Assembly: GCF_030316765.1 (NCBI RefSeq)
Contig: NZ_JASZYT010000009.1
Span: 1-64,000, forward strand
From: Variovorax saccharolyticus
Lineage (GTDB): Bacteria > Pseudomonadota > Gammaproteobacteria > Burkholderiales > Burkholderiaceae_C
Length of the DNA stretch: 64,000 nucleotides
Direction of reading: 5' to 3'
Shown: piece after piece, positions 44,560 to 55,747 of the stretch
Layout: each line of letters begins with the position of its first letter
Numbering within the stretch: the stretch's first letter is position 1
Position numbers and translations under genes: made by a program
Notes under the pieces: generated by a model
Databases searched by the model: none
What the model was told of the DNA's origin: nothing
What the model saw: only the letters and a program-made list of their open reading frames with translations

Positions 44560-45309
44560 ATGCACAAGCCTCTCGCCAACAAGGTCGCCCTCGTCACCGG
44601 CGGCTCACGCGGCATCGGTGCCGCCATCGCACGCCGCCTCGCCCACGACGGCGCCGATGTCGCCATCAGCTATTCGGCCTCTGCCGACCGCGCCGAAGCG
44701 CTGGTCAAGGAGCTGAAGGACCTGGGCGTGCGCGCCGCAGCCTTTCGGGCCGACCAGGCCGACCCGCTGCAGGTCGAAGCGCTGGTGAACAACACCGCAC
44801 GGCATTTCGGCAAGCTCGACATCCTCGTCAACAACGCCGGTGTGTTCGTGGTCGGCCAGGTCGGCGCGCCCGACAGCGACATCGCCGCACTGGAACGCCA
44901 GTTCGCCATCAACGTCGGCGGCGTCGCCGCTGCGGTGCGCGCCGCCGTGCCGCTCATCAGCGACCACGGCCGCATCATCTCGATCGGCTCCGCCGCGGCC
45001 GATCGCACGCCCTGGCCGGGCGTGGCCGACTATTCGGCGACCAAGGCAGCGGTGTCGGCCTACACCCGCGGCTGGGCGCGCGACCTCGCCCCGCGCGGCA
45101 TCACGGTCAACACCGTGCAGCCCGGCTCCATCGACACGGAGATGAACCCGCAGGACGGCGACTTCGCCGCCGTGCAGAAGGCAGCCATTCCGCTCGGCCG
45201 CTATGGCCGGCCCGAAGAGATCGCGGCGGCGGTCGCCTTCCTCGCAGGCCCCGACGCCAGCTTCATCACCGGCATTGCACTCGACGTCGACGGCGGAGCC
45301 GCGGCCTGA
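44560..45309 (+). CDS. Short-chain dehydrogenase/reductase (3-oxoacyl-ACP-reductase-like)
   Basis: Predicted 249-residue NAD(P)H-dependent reductase. The cofactor motif is GGSRGIG, with NNAG in the middle. The catalytic Ser lies in SIGSAAAD and the Tyr/Lys pair in YSATKAAV. The SYSAS segment after the second strand suggests NADP preference. The ATG at 44560 has GGAG upstream. It converges with the ABC permease gene after 31 bp that hold only a weak imperfect hairpin. Substrate unknown. Confidence 0.9.
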   Translation: MHKPLANKVALVTGGSRGIGAAIARRLAHDGADVAISYSASADRAEALVKELKDLGVRAAAFRADQADPLQVEALVNNTARHFGKLDILVNNAGVFVVGQVGAPDSDIAALERQFAINVGGVAAAVRAAVPLISDHGRIISIGSAAADRTPWPGVADYSATKAAVSAYTRGWARDLAPRGITVNTVQPGSIDTEMNPQDGDFAAVQKAAIPLGRYGRPEEIAAAVAFLAGPDASFITGIALDVDGGAAA

Positions 45310-45340
45310 TCGCCGAAGCCGGCATCGGCAGGAGCGGCAC

Positions 45341-46096
45341 TCAACGCCAGGGCGTCAGCCGCCGCTCGGCCAGCGCCAGCGCCCCGTAGAGGCCCAGCCC
45401 CATGATCGCGAGCACGATGACCGCCGCGAACACCCGGGTGGTGTCGAAGGTGCCCTGCGCGCTCAGGATGACATAGCCCAGGCCGCGTTGCGAGGCGACG
45501 AACTCGCCGACGATCGCGCCCACCAGCGCCAGCGAGATGGCGACCTTCATGCCGGCGAGGATCGAAGGCAGGGCGCCGGGGAGGCGGACCTTGAAGAAGA
45601 AGTCCAGCCTCGAGCCTCTCAGGACCCGTCCGAGGTCGAGCACGTCGCCCGGCACCGAGCGCAGGCCGTGCACGGCGTCGACGATGACCGCGAACACCGC
45701 GATCAGGAAGGCGATCGCGATCTTCGGTTCGGATCCGGTACCGAGCCAGATGACGAAGAGCGGTGCGATCGCGACCTTCGGAACGCTGTTCAGGCCGATG
45801 ATCAAGGGATAGACCGTGTGCTCGAACAGCTTCGAGCCCACCAGCATCGTGGCGAGCAGCACGCCGATCAGTGCCGCCAGGATGAAGCCTGCGAGCGTGG
45901 TCAGCAAGGTGTAGCCTGCGTGATCCAGGTAGAACTGCCACTCGCCGAACAGCTCGCCCAGCACCGCGCTGGGCGGCGGCAGCGTGATCGGTCGCACGTG
46001 CATCGTGCGCACCAGCAGCTCCCAGACCAGCAGGAAGACCAGCAGCGAGAAGGCCCCCAGGAACCAGCGCTGCGCCGTCTGCATCTTCGTGTTCAT
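45341..46096 (-). CDS. TauC/SsuC-type ABC transporter permease
   Basis: Predicted 251-residue inner-membrane permease with about six membrane segments. The cytoplasmic coupling loop (RVLRGSRLDFFFKVRLPGALPSI, split near residue 160) identifies the BPD transporter fold of the nitrate/sulfonate/taurine group. It overlaps the ATPase gene by 4 bp. It is the last gene of a binding protein-ATPase-permease set lying downstream of the Mo-hydroxylase genes, and so may import a pyridine carboxylate or related acid. Confidence 0.88.
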   Translation of the reverse strand: MNTKMQTAQRWFLGAFSLLVFLLVWELLVRTMHVRPITLPPPSAVLGELFGEWQFYLDHAGYTLLTTLAGFILAALIGVLLATMLVGSKLFEHTVYPLIIGLNSVPKVAIAPLFVIWLGTGSEPKIAIAFLIAVFAVIVDAVHGLRSVPGDVLDLGRVLRGSRLDFFFKVRLPGALPSILAGMKVAISLALVGAIVGEFVASQRGLGYVILSAQGTFDTTRVFAAVIVLAIMGLGLYGALALAERRLTPWR

Positions 46097-46899
46097 GCGG
46101 CCACCCCTTCATCGACTTTCCCGGGTTCCTCGTTGATCAGGCCCATGTCGTGGAAAAGCGCCCGGATGCGATGGGTGTAGCGGCCGAACTCGGGCGTTTC
46201 GCGCACCGCCAGCTTCCGGGGCCGCGGGAGATCGACCTCGATGATGTCCGCGATCCGGCCAGGCCGCGGCGACAGCACGACCACGCGGTCCGCCAGGTAC
46301 ACGGCTTCGGCAATGCCATGCGTGACGAAGACCACGGTGTTGCGCGTCTCCAGCCAGATGCGCTGCAGTTCCGCGTTCATCTGGTCCCGGGTCAGCGCGT
46401 CGAGGGCGCCGAAGGGCTCGTCCATGAGCAGCAGGCTGGGCTGGTCGATCAGCGCCCTGCAGATGGCGGCGCGCTGCCGCATGCCGCCCGACAGTTGACG
46501 CGGATACTTGCCGCCGAAATCGGTCAGCCCGGCGAGTGCCAGCAGCTCGCGCATCGCCTGCCTGTAGTTCGCCAACGGCTTCTTCGCGAACTCGATGGGC
46601 AGCATGATGTTGCGTTCGATGGTCCTCCATTCGAGCAGGGCATCGCGCTGGAAGACCATGCCGACGTGGTCCGGCGGTCCGGCGATGTCGCGGCCGTCGG
46701 CCTTGAGGCTTCCGGAGCTGATTTCCTCCAGGCCTGCAATGCAACGAAGGAAGGTGCTCTTGCCGCAGCCGCTCGGGCCGAGGATGCTGACGAATTCCCC
46801 CGGCCGGATGTCCAGGGAGATGCCGTCGAGGGCGGTGAGCGGCGGCTCGCCGCCGTAGACCTTGCCCACGTTCTTCGCGCTGATGGTGGATGCGCTCAC
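46093..46899 (-). CDS. TauB/SsuB-type ABC transporter ATPase
   Basis: Predicted 268-residue ATPase with Walker A (GPSGCGKST), a Q-loop after GMVFQRDAL, signature LSGGMRQRAAICRAL, Walker B LLMDEPFGALD and the H-loop in FVTHGIAEA. It belongs to the nitrate/sulfonate/taurine group. The start is a GTG at 46899 overlapping the binding-protein stop (GTGA) with GGAG 8 nt upstream. No in-frame ATG lies near the N-terminus. Confidence 0.9.
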   Translation of the reverse strand: MSASTISAKNVGKVYGGEPPLTALDGISLDIRPGEFVSILGPSGCGKSTFLRCIAGLEEISSGSLKADGRDIAGPPDHVGMVFQRDALLEWRTIERNIMLPIEFAKKPLANYRQAMRELLALAGLTDFGGKYPRQLSGGMRQRAAICRALIDQPSLLLMDEPFGALDALTRDQMNAELQRIWLETRNTVVFVTHGIAEAVYLADRVVVLSPRPGRIADIIEVDLPRPRKLAVRETPEFGRYTHRIRALFHDMGLINEEPGKVDEGVAA

Positions 46900-47915
46900 T
46901 TCGGCACTCCGGCCGCGGCACGCACCATGCCGGGAACGAAGAAGTCGTTGCCGTCCTTGATCGACTTGATCAGTCCGACGTCGGTGAGCGTCTTGACGGC
47001 GACCGCGAAGTCCGCGGCCACCGGCGCGCCGAGCAGCTGGCCTTCGGGTGCGGGCAGCTGGAAGAAGCCTTTCAAGGCATCGATCTGCGCGCGGAGAATC
47101 GCCTTGTCGAGCTTGGCTTGCGGACGCTGGGCGACGATCGCATCGACGGCTTCGCCCTCGTGCCCGTTGTAGATGTACTGCCACGATGCGGCCACGACGC
47201 TCGCGAACCTGGCGATCGGCTCGCGCTTCGCCGCCAGCTTGGCTTCGGTGGCGAACAGGCCGAAGCTCGGCATGTTCAGGTTGTAGTCCGCGAAACGGAT
47301 GGCGTCCGAGGGGCGGGTCTGCGATACCACCGGCAGGAAGAAGGGGATGGTCGAGAAGGCGGCGTCGGCACGGCCGGCCGCATAGGTGGACGCCTTGCCC
47401 GCGGCGTCGACGTTGATCAGCTCGAGGTCGCCGCGCTTGACGCCGCCAGACGCCAGGAAGGCATCGATGAACGGCGCTTCGAGCGAGCCGGCGGTATAGG
47501 CCACCTTCCTGCCCTTGAGGTCCTTGGGGCCCTTGATGCCGGCCTCCTTCGGAACCAGCAGGCCGATGTCGCTCAGCCGGGCGAAGACCGCTACGGCCTT
47601 CACCGGCAACCCCTTGTCGCGCGCGATCATCATCGAGGCGAGGGCCGCGTGTCCGAGGTCGAACTGGTCGCCGCCGCCGACGATCTGCACCGTCGTCACG
47701 GAGCCGTTGCCGTCTTCGAGGGCGACGTCCAGGCCGGCGGCACTGAACCAGCCCTTGTGCTGGGCCAGGTGCATCGCCGCCTGGACGCCCCATGGCGTCC
47801 AGTCCATCCGGACCTTGAGCTTGTCTGCCTGCTGCGCGGCCGCGTTCACCGCGATGGCCAGGCCGATGAAGCCGGCCGCCAGGATGCCGACTGTGCGAGT
47901 GATGAACCGTGTCAT
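46896..47915 (-). CDS. NMT1/TauA-like periplasmic binding protein
   Basis: Predicted 339-residue binding protein of the NMT1/SsuA/TauA group. A signal peptide ends near AAAQ (about residue 28). KVRMDWTPWGVQAAMHLAQHKGWF and the VGGGDQFDLGHAA segment are typical. It feeds the TauBC-type partners downstream. It starts 88 bp after the Mo-hydroxylase small subunit in the same direction, so could be part of the same transcript. Ligand unknown; context suggests an N-heterocyclic acid. Confidence 0.88.
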   Translation of the reverse strand: MTRFITRTVGILAAGFIGLAIAVNAAAQQADKLKVRMDWTPWGVQAAMHLAQHKGWFSAAGLDVALEDGNGSVTTVQIVGGGDQFDLGHAALASMMIARDKGLPVKAVAVFARLSDIGLLVPKEAGIKGPKDLKGRKVAYTAGSLEAPFIDAFLASGGVKRGDLELINVDAAGKASTYAAGRADAAFSTIPFFLPVVSQTRPSDAIRFADYNLNMPSFGLFATEAKLAAKREPIARFASVVAASWQYIYNGHEGEAVDAIVAQRPQAKLDKAILRAQIDALKGFFQLPAPEGQLLGAPVAADFAVAVKTLTDVGLIKSIKDGNDFFVPGMVRAAAGVPK

Positions 47916-48003
47916 GTGCTGCTCCGGAAAAAATGGAAAAAAGCGGGGCTCGCCCCGGGCGGAAGCGCCGAGGACGGACGAAGGAAAAGCAGGGGTCGCC
48001 GCG

Positions 48004-49218
48004 TCAGTCGCCGCGGCCGAAGAGTCGCCTTATTCGCGACCACATCACGCTCATGGCGAGGCTGAAGGCATTGAGCTTCGCCGGCGGCAATGGAAGGTCG
48101 GATGCACGATCCGGGTCCATGCGCAGCGTCACGTTCTTGCCGAACTCCTGGATCAGCCGGCCGACGAAGTCCTTGACCAGCCCGGAACGCGAGAACTGCG
48201 CCAGCGGGCCTTGCAGCGAGTACAGCAGGTCGACTTCCACCTTCGTGGTGCGGGCGTCGACTTCCACCAGCCGATAGGAGACATCGCCATTGGCTCGGGA
48301 CTTGCTGATGGAATCCTGTCCCGCGCCCTTGAGCACGGCCGAGCGTGCCGCGTCGTTGCGGTCCAGGCGGGCGGCGCCGTTGAAGCTGGCGGACATCGGT
48401 CCGAACTTGATCGCCACCCGGCCCTTGACCCGATCTCCTTCATGCTCGGTCAACTCGGCCCCGGGCAGGCATCCTGCCACCGCAGGCAGGTCGGCCATGA
48501 ACTTCCACACCTCGGCCGCGGGGTACGGAACCTTGAAGCCGCCTTGAATGCTGGTGCCGGCCTTCGACGCTCCGGCGGCGGAGACGGCGGCGGTGTCGTC
48601 GGCAGGCGCCTGCTTTTCGGCCGCCACGGCCACCTGGCCGATGTCGGTCGCCTTGAACCTGCGAAAGCCGGTGGCACCGCCTGCCGCGACCGTGATGTCG
48701 CGGTAAACCTTGGCGTTGGCCGCCCGGAGCGCGGCGACCGCGGGCGTGCCGTCGCCGCGGCATTGGCCTAGCACGTCCATGACCGCGTTGACGATGCCCA
48801 TGTAGCCGGTGCATCGGCAGAGGTTTCCGGACAGCTCGACCCGGACCAGGTCCTCGTCGGCGTTCGGGAAGCGCAGCACGATGTCGCGCGCGGTGGCCAG
48901 CATGCCCGGCGTGCAGAAGCCGCACTGCAGTCCGTGGTGGCGCGAGAACGCGGGGCGCAGGAGCGCCATCACCGGATCGTCGTCGTAGCCTTCCACGGTG
49001 GTGACCTGCTTGTGGTCGCAGGCGACCGCGAAGGTGATGCAGGAGCGAACCGGCTGGCCGTCGAGCAGCACGGTGCAAGCGCCGCAGACCCCATGCTCGC
49101 AGCCCAGATGCGTACCGGTCTGGCGCCCTTCGTCGCGGATGAAGTCCGCCAGATGCATGCGCGACGGAACGTCGCGGCTGACCGTTCGCTTGTTGATCTC
49201 TATGGCGATGGCGGTCAT
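48004..49218 (-). CDS. Mo-hydroxylase 2Fe-2S subunit fused to CoxG-like domain
   Basis: Predicted 404-residue fusion. Residues 1-165 are a xanthine-oxidase-family small subunit with two [2Fe-2S] clusters: C40, C45, C48, C60 (plant-ferredoxin type) and C99, C102, C134, C136. After a linker of about 60 residues, residues 225-370 resemble CoxG/SRPBCC proteins (FKVPYPAAEVWKFMADLPAV, then GCLPGAEL). The ATG at 49218 overlaps the FAD-subunit stop by 4 bp. CoxG proteins are usually separate and are linked to recruiting or maturing Mo hydroxylases at the membrane. In a picolinate pathway this would be the electron-transfer subunit of picolinate dehydrogenase (6-hydroxylating), an inference from context. 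Confidence 0.88.
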   Translation of the reverse strand: MTAIAIEINKRTVSRDVPSRMHLADFIRDEGRQTGTHLGCEHGVCGACTVLLDGQPVRSCITFAVACDHKQVTTVEGYDDDPVMALLRPAFSRHHGLQCGFCTPGMLATARDIVLRFPNADEDLVRVELSGNLCRCTGYMGIVNAVMDVLGQCRGDGTPAVAALRAANAKVYRDITVAAGGATGFRRFKATDIGQVAVAAEKQAPADDTAAVSAAGASKAGTSIQGGFKVPYPAAEVWKFMADLPAVAGCLPGAELTEHEGDRVKGRVAIKFGPMSASFNGAARLDRNDAARSAVLKGAGQDSISKSRANGDVSYRLVEVDARTTKVEVDLLYSLQGPLAQFSRSGLVKDFVGRLIQEFGKNVTLRMDPDRASDLPLPPAKLNAFSLAMSVMWSRIRRLFGRGD

Positions 49219-50054
49219 TGCAACTTCTCCTTGGCCACTGCTTGTTCGAGACAGCGCAGGACAGCGGCCGTCATGAGTTTCCTGTCGATGGCGTCCTTGC
49301 CTGGTGCCGCGGCCGCCAGGGCCTTGTCGATCTCGGTGCGCGACGGCAGCGCGCCGGACTCCGCCACCGCCGACGCGATGGCGGGCAGCGCCTGGGGCGC
49401 GCCGTCCAGCGCGCCAACCACCACGCGGGCGAAGGCGCGGCCGGGATCGAAGACCGCGCAGCAGCTGGCTTCGGCGAACTCGCCGGTCTTGCGGCAGAAC
49501 TTCGAGTATCCCCAACGGGCGTCGTCGCCCAGCTGCGGCACATGAACGGCGCTGATCAGTTCGCCTTCCGCCAGCTCGGTGGTGTAGGCGCCCAGCATGA
49601 ATCGCTCCATGGGCACCATGCGACTGCCCGTGGCGCCGGCGAGTTCGATCCGGGCTGCGAGCGCGGTCATGGTCAGCACCCAGTCCGCAGCCGGGTCGGC
49701 ATGCGCGAGGCTGCCGGCCACGGTGCCGCGGTTGCGGATGGCGCGGTAGGCGATGCCCGAGGCGACGGTCTGCAGCAGCGTGCCGCGCAGCGGCGGGAAG
49801 ACGCCGTCCTCGATCTCCGCGTGGGTCACGGCTGCGCCGATGCGGATCACGCCGCCCTGGAGCGCCACCTCGCGCATCTCGGGCAAGGCCGTGACATCCA
49901 CGACCCGCTTGGGCCTTGCCAGCCGAAGGTTGAGCATCGGACCCAGGGACTGGCTCCCACCCATGACCTTCGCGCTGCCCGGGGCTTCGCCCAGCAGTCG
50001 GATCCCTTCCTCGAGGGTGGCGGGGCGTACGTATTCGAACAGTGCGGCTTTCAT
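49215..50054 (-). CDS. Mo-hydroxylase FAD subunit (CoxM/XdhB-like)
   Basis: Predicted 279-residue FAD-binding medium subunit of a molybdenum hydroxylase. The FAD motifs AKVMGGSQSLGPMLNLRLA and IRNRGTVAGSLAHADPAAD are both clear, and the CO-dehydrogenase flavoprotein C-terminal domain follows. I chose the ATG at 50054 (MKAALFEYVRPAT), the usual family start. It sits between large and small subunit genes in the common L-M-S order with short spacing. Confidence 0.92.
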   Translation of the reverse strand: MKAALFEYVRPATLEEGIRLLGEAPGSAKVMGGSQSLGPMLNLRLARPKRVVDVTALPEMREVALQGGVIRIGAAVTHAEIEDGVFPPLRGTLLQTVASGIAYRAIRNRGTVAGSLAHADPAADWVLTMTALAARIELAGATGSRMVPMERFMLGAYTTELAEGELISAVHVPQLGDDARWGYSKFCRKTGEFAEASCCAVFDPGRAFARVVVGALDGAPQALPAIASAVAESGALPSRTEIDKALAAAAPGKDAIDRKLMTAAVLRCLEQAVAKEKLQ

Positions 50055-50064
50055 CGTGCGCTCC

Positions 50065-52460
50065 TCATGCGGCCTTCCGGTGCCGGCTCGCCTCGGCCTC
50101 GGCAATGGCCTCGAGCAGGCGCCGCGGCGTCAGCGGCGTGTGCGCCACTTCGGCGCCGAGGCCCTTGAGCGCGTCGTTCACCGCATTGAAGATGGCGGCC
50201 GGCGGCGCGATCGCACCGCCCTCCCCCATGCCCTTCGCGCCGAACTCGGTGTGCGGCGAAGGGGTCTCGAAATGGTGGATGCGCATGTGCGGAACTTCGG
50301 TCGCGCCCGGCAGCATGTAGTCGGCCAGCGTCGAAGCCAGCGGCTGGCCGTTGGCGTCGTACGGCGTCTCCTCGTAGAGCGCGGTGCCGATGCCCTGTGC
50401 CACGCCGCCGTAGGTCTGGCCCTCGACGATCAGCGGGTTGATCATCGTGCCGCAGTCCTCGACGATCACGTAGTCGAGGATCTCGACATGGCCGGTCTCG
50501 GGATCGACGGCGACCGTGACCGCATGGGTGGCGTAGGTGAAGGCGCCGGTATCGACCTTGGGCTTGAACCCGGTGGTGGTCTCCAGGCCCGCCGGGTCGA
50601 CGTCGGCAGGCAGCCTGTCGGGGCGCAGGTACCAGGCCTCCGCGACCTCGGAGATCGGCACGCCGCCGCCAGGGCCGAGCACACGGCCGTCGGCAAGAGC
50701 GACCTCCTCCGGCCTGGCGCCGATCAGATGCGCGCCGATGTGCCTGATGCGCGGCGCCAGCACCTTGCAGGCGCGCGACACCGCGCCCCCGGACATCACC
50801 AGGGAACGCGACGCATAGGTGCCGGTCGAGTAAGGCGTCTGCGCGGTGTCGCCGTGGACCAGCTTGATGCGCGAAATGTCGATGCCGAGGATCTCGTGGG
50901 CGATCTGCGCGAAGCTGGTTTCCATGCCCTGTCCGTGCGAGTGCACGCCGACGCGGATCTCCAGGCCGCCGTCGGGCGTGAGCCGCACGGCTGCCGAGTC
51001 GAAGCCCGGGATGACCGGCGTGCCCCAGGCGGCAAACACCGAGGTGCCGTGCGCCGACTGCTCGGTGTAGGTCGCGAAGCCGAGGCCGATCAGGCGGCCG
51101 TCGGGTTCGACGCGGCGCTGCCGTTCGCGCACGGCGTCGACGCCGATCATCTCGCGTGCCTTCAGCAGGCTGGCCGGATAGTCGCCGCTGTCGAAGTGCT
51201 TGTTCGTGACGTTGACATAGGGCATCAGCTCGGCGGGCACCAGGTTTTCGAGCCGCACTTCCCATGGCTCGCGGCCGACCGCGCGGGCGACCGCGTCCAT
51301 GGTCAGCTCCATCGCGAAGCACACGCCGGTCCGGGCGACTCCGCGGTAGGGCACGAAGGCCGGCTTGTTGGTGGCCACGCATTCGGTCACGCAACGGTAG
51401 CCGCGGAAGGCATAGGGGCCCGGCAGATTGCCGATCGCCTGGCCGGGTTCGAGGCCGATGGTGAAGGGCCAGACCGAATAGGCGCCGCCGTCGATCACGA
51501 TGTGCGCGTCGAGCGCAAGGATCTTGCCGCGCTCGTCGGCATAGGCCGTCATTTCGTAGTGGTGCTCGCGCGTGTTGGCACCGGCGATCAGGTGCTCGCG
51601 ACGATCCTCTAGATAGCGAAAGGGCTTGCGATGCGTCTTGGCCAGCCACGCCACGCAGAGTTCTTCCTGCTGCAGCACGCATTTGTAGCCGAACGCGCCG
51701 CCCACATCGGGCGCGATCACGCGGACTCGCCCCTGGTCCATGCCCAGGCACTTGGCCAGGATGGTGCGGATCATGTGGGGCACCTGGGTGGCGGTGCAGA
51801 CCACCAGCATGTCGGCCTGATGGTCCCAGTACGCCAGCACGGCCTTGCCTTCCATCGGCACCATGCAGTGTCGCGCGAGGTCGATCGAGCGGTGCACCAC
51901 CAGCTTGGCCTGGCCGGCGAGTTCGTCGAAGCGGGTGTCGGCCTTCAGGGTCAGGAAGTTGTGGTGCGTCCAGCCTTCGTGGATGAAGTCGGCGCTCGCC
52001 GCCTTTGCAGCCTCTGCACTGGCGTAGACCGGCAGGTCGTCGAACTCGATCTCGATGGCCTCGGCCAGGTCTTCGGCTTCGGCGCGCGTCGGCGCGAAGG
52101 CCATCGCCACGGGTTCGCCGACGAATCGCACCTTGCCGGCGGCCAGCGGCGGCTGGGCCGATGGCTGGTAGGTCGGCAGCAGCGACTCAGCGACGATGTC
52201 GAGGGCGTCGCCCATCGTCTCGCGCAGCACCACGCGTCCGGCGCCCTCGACCGGCAAGGTGGTGCCGACTATCCGTGCGTGGGCCAGCGGGCTTCGAAGA
52301 AAGGCCACTTCGCTCAGTTCGGCCATGTGCATGTCGGCCACGAACTGGCCCTTGCCGTGCAGGTGCCGGGCGTCTTCCTTGCGCTCCACCCGGGCACCCA
52401 CGCCCTGGCCCGCCGGCTTCGCACTATCGCTCTGGTTGTGTTGCATCGTCCTGTTCCCGC

Positions 52461-52464
<4 letters not shown>
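50065..52464 (-). CDS. Mo-hydroxylase molybdopterin large subunit (CoxL/XdhA-like)
   Basis: Predicted 799-residue subunit binding molybdopterin cytosine dinucleotide. It has the small aldehyde-oxidase a/b hammerhead domain (about 20-135) and the Mo-binding domain after it. Landmarks are DVGGAFGYK (253-261), the active-site loop PYRGVAR (372-378), and the catalytic Glu748 in GMGEGG. CO dehydrogenases carry AYRCSFR in the loop, so this is not a CO dehydrogenase but a hydroxylase of an N-heterocycle or aldehyde. I used the GTG at 52464, overlapping the dctM stop (GTGA), with AAGGA upstream; ATG 52446 is possible. Context suggests ring hydroxylation of picolinate at C6. Confidence 0.9.
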
Positions 52465-53959
<1,495 letters not shown>

Positions 53960-53963
<4 letters not shown>

Positions 53964-54520
53964 TGAACGGGCCTCTCGTAGTGAAGGTTCATTTCGTAGC
54001 GGTCCTGCAGCCACAGGACCCGTTTCGCGATCTCGCTGAAGGCTTGCAGCACCAGCAAGCCGAAGCCCAGAGGCAGCAAGGCCATCGCCGGCCAGCGGAT
54101 CAGGCCGCCGGCATTCGACGATGACTCGTTGGTGCGGACCATGTCGACCAGCAAGGGCCAGGACATCCAGGTCAGCAATCCCATGATGGGCAGCAGAAAC
54201 ACGACCAGGCCGAACAGGTCCAGCAGCACCTGGCGGCGCGCGGTCCAGCGGCCGTAGAAGAGGTCGACTCGCACGTGCTCGTTCAGCCGCAGGACCTGCG
54301 CGGCGCCCAGCATGACGCCGGCTCCGAAGAGGTACCACTGGATCTCCAGCCAGCCGTTGGAACTGATGCCGATGCCGTAGCGGATCAGCGCATTGCCGCC
54401 GCTGATCACGCAGGCCAGCAGCAGGGCCCACTTGGCGACGGCGGCCGCAAGGTCGGTCAGGCGGTCGATGCCGCGCACCCAGGCCGGCAGCGGGCCGTGA
54501 GTCGGCGTTGATTTTTTCAT
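53960..54520 (-). CDS. dctQ: TRAP transporter small permease (DctQ)
   Basis: Predicted 186-residue membrane protein with four transmembrane segments of the DctQ family. Landmarks are ALIRYGIGISSNGWLEIQWY (split near residue 55) and RLNEHVRVDLFYGRWT. I chose the ATG at 54520; an ATG 18 bases upstream is possible, and neither has a strong ribosome-binding site. It is separated from dctP by 56 bp with a strong hairpin. Confidence 0.9.
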
Positions 54521-54544
54521 GTGGGGACTACCAATCATCCGGCG

Positions 54545-54563
54545 CGCCCCCGTGGCGGGGGCG
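54545..54563 (-). terminator. Intercistronic hairpin between dctP and dctQ
   Basis: CGCCCCCG-TGG-CGGGGGCG is a perfect 8-bp stem with a 3-nt loop in the gap after the dctP stop, with no following T run. As at livK-livH, it probably protects the binding-protein mRNA or limits read-through, so that binding protein exceeds permease. Confidence 0.6.
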
Positions 54564-54576
54564 GCTCTGGTGGGAT

Positions 54577-55671
54577 TCAGCCGGCGCTCTTGGTGACGTT
54601 GGCGAAGGTGTAGTTGTCCAGTTCGGCTTCGGCGACACGGAACCAGCTCGCCTGATCCCGTCGGTACTTGAGCCAGCTCGGCAGCATCGCCTTGAAGTCG
54701 GGGTTGGCTTCGGCGAGCTCGTTCATCAGTTCGCCCGAGGCCTTGAAGGCGGCATCCATCACCGGCTTCGGGAAATAGGAGAGCTTCGCGCCCTGGCCGA
54801 CCAGCTTCTTGATCGCTTCGGGATTGCGATTGTCGTAGTCGGCGATCATCTTCATGGTCTGCTCGTTGCAGGCACATTCGAAGGCCGCCTTGTACAGCGG
54901 CGGCAAGGCATCCCATGCCTTGCTGTTGACCATCGCGGTGATCGATGCGCTGCCTTCCCACCAGCCCGGCGAGTAGTAGAACGGGGCGACCTTGTTCAGG
55001 CCCAGCTTGGCATCGTCGTAGGGTCCGATCCACTCGGCCGCATCGATGGTCCCCTTCTCGAGCGAGGGGTAGATGTCGGCCGCGGGAATCTGCTGCGGCA
55101 CCGCGCCGAGCTTCGACATCACCATGCCGCCGATGCCGCCGATGCGCATCTTCAGGCCGTTGAGGTCCGCCACGCTCTTGATCTGCTTGCGATACCAGCC
55201 GCCCATCTGGACGCCGACGTTGCCGCAGACGAAATTGGTGATGCCGGACTTCTTGTACATCGCGCGCACCAACTCCATGCCGCCGCCGTACTGCATCCAG
55301 GCGTTGTGCTGGCGCGCATTGAGGCCGAAAGGCAGGCCGGTGTCGAAGGCCACGGCCGTGTTCTTGCCGACGAAGGCGGATGCCAGCACATGGTTGACTT
55401 CGATCGTGCCGTTGCTGACGGCTTCCATGTTCTGCGCCGGGGGAACGATCTCGCCGCCGGCGAAGCACTGGATCTGGAACTTGCCGTCGGTCAGCTCGGC
55501 GACGCGCTTGCACAGGTGCTCGGCCGAGCCGTACATCGTGTCCAGGCTCTTGGGCCAGCTGGTGGACATGCGCCACTTGATGCTGGGCGCGGACTGCGCC
55601 ATCGCGGGCGCTGCAATGGCACCCAGAACGCCGGCCATGGCCGTTTTGTCGAGGAAGGCACGTCGCTGCAT
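54577..55671 (-). CDS. dctP: TRAP transporter periplasmic binding protein (DctP family)
   Basis: Predicted 364-residue solute-binding protein. The N-terminus has a Tat-like signal (QRRAFLDKTAMAGVLG) with cleavage near AMAQ. The mature domain begins IKWRMSTSWPKS and contains GTIDAAEWIGPYDD and YYSPGWWEGS, typical of DctP proteins that bind keto- or aromatic acids. I chose the ATG at 55671. It leads the minus-strand TRAP / Mo-hydroxylase unit and has a well-formed sigma70 promoter at 55748-55776. Context suggests picolinate or a related acid as ligand. Confidence 0.9.
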   Translation of the reverse strand: MQRRAFLDKTAMAGVLGAIAAPAMAQSAPSIKWRMSTSWPKSLDTMYGSAEHLCKRVAELTDGKFQIQCFAGGEIVPPAQNMEAVSNGTIEVNHVLASAFVGKNTAVAFDTGLPFGLNARQHNAWMQYGGGMELVRAMYKKSGITNFVCGNVGVQMGGWYRKQIKSVADLNGLKMRIGGIGGMVMSKLGAVPQQIPAADIYPSLEKGTIDAAEWIGPYDDAKLGLNKVAPFYYSPGWWEGSASITAMVNSKAWDALPPLYKAAFECACNEQTMKMIADYDNRNPEAIKKLVGQGAKLSYFPKPVMDAAFKASGELMNELAEANPDFKAMLPSWLKYRRDQASWFRVAEAELDNYTFANVTKSAG

Positions 55672-55747
55672 TTTGAACTCCAGATGAGGTGGGGGTCTTC
55701 GGCTTGCCCAAAGCCGGTTGTTCTGAACATCGGGCGGGTTTATCGTC

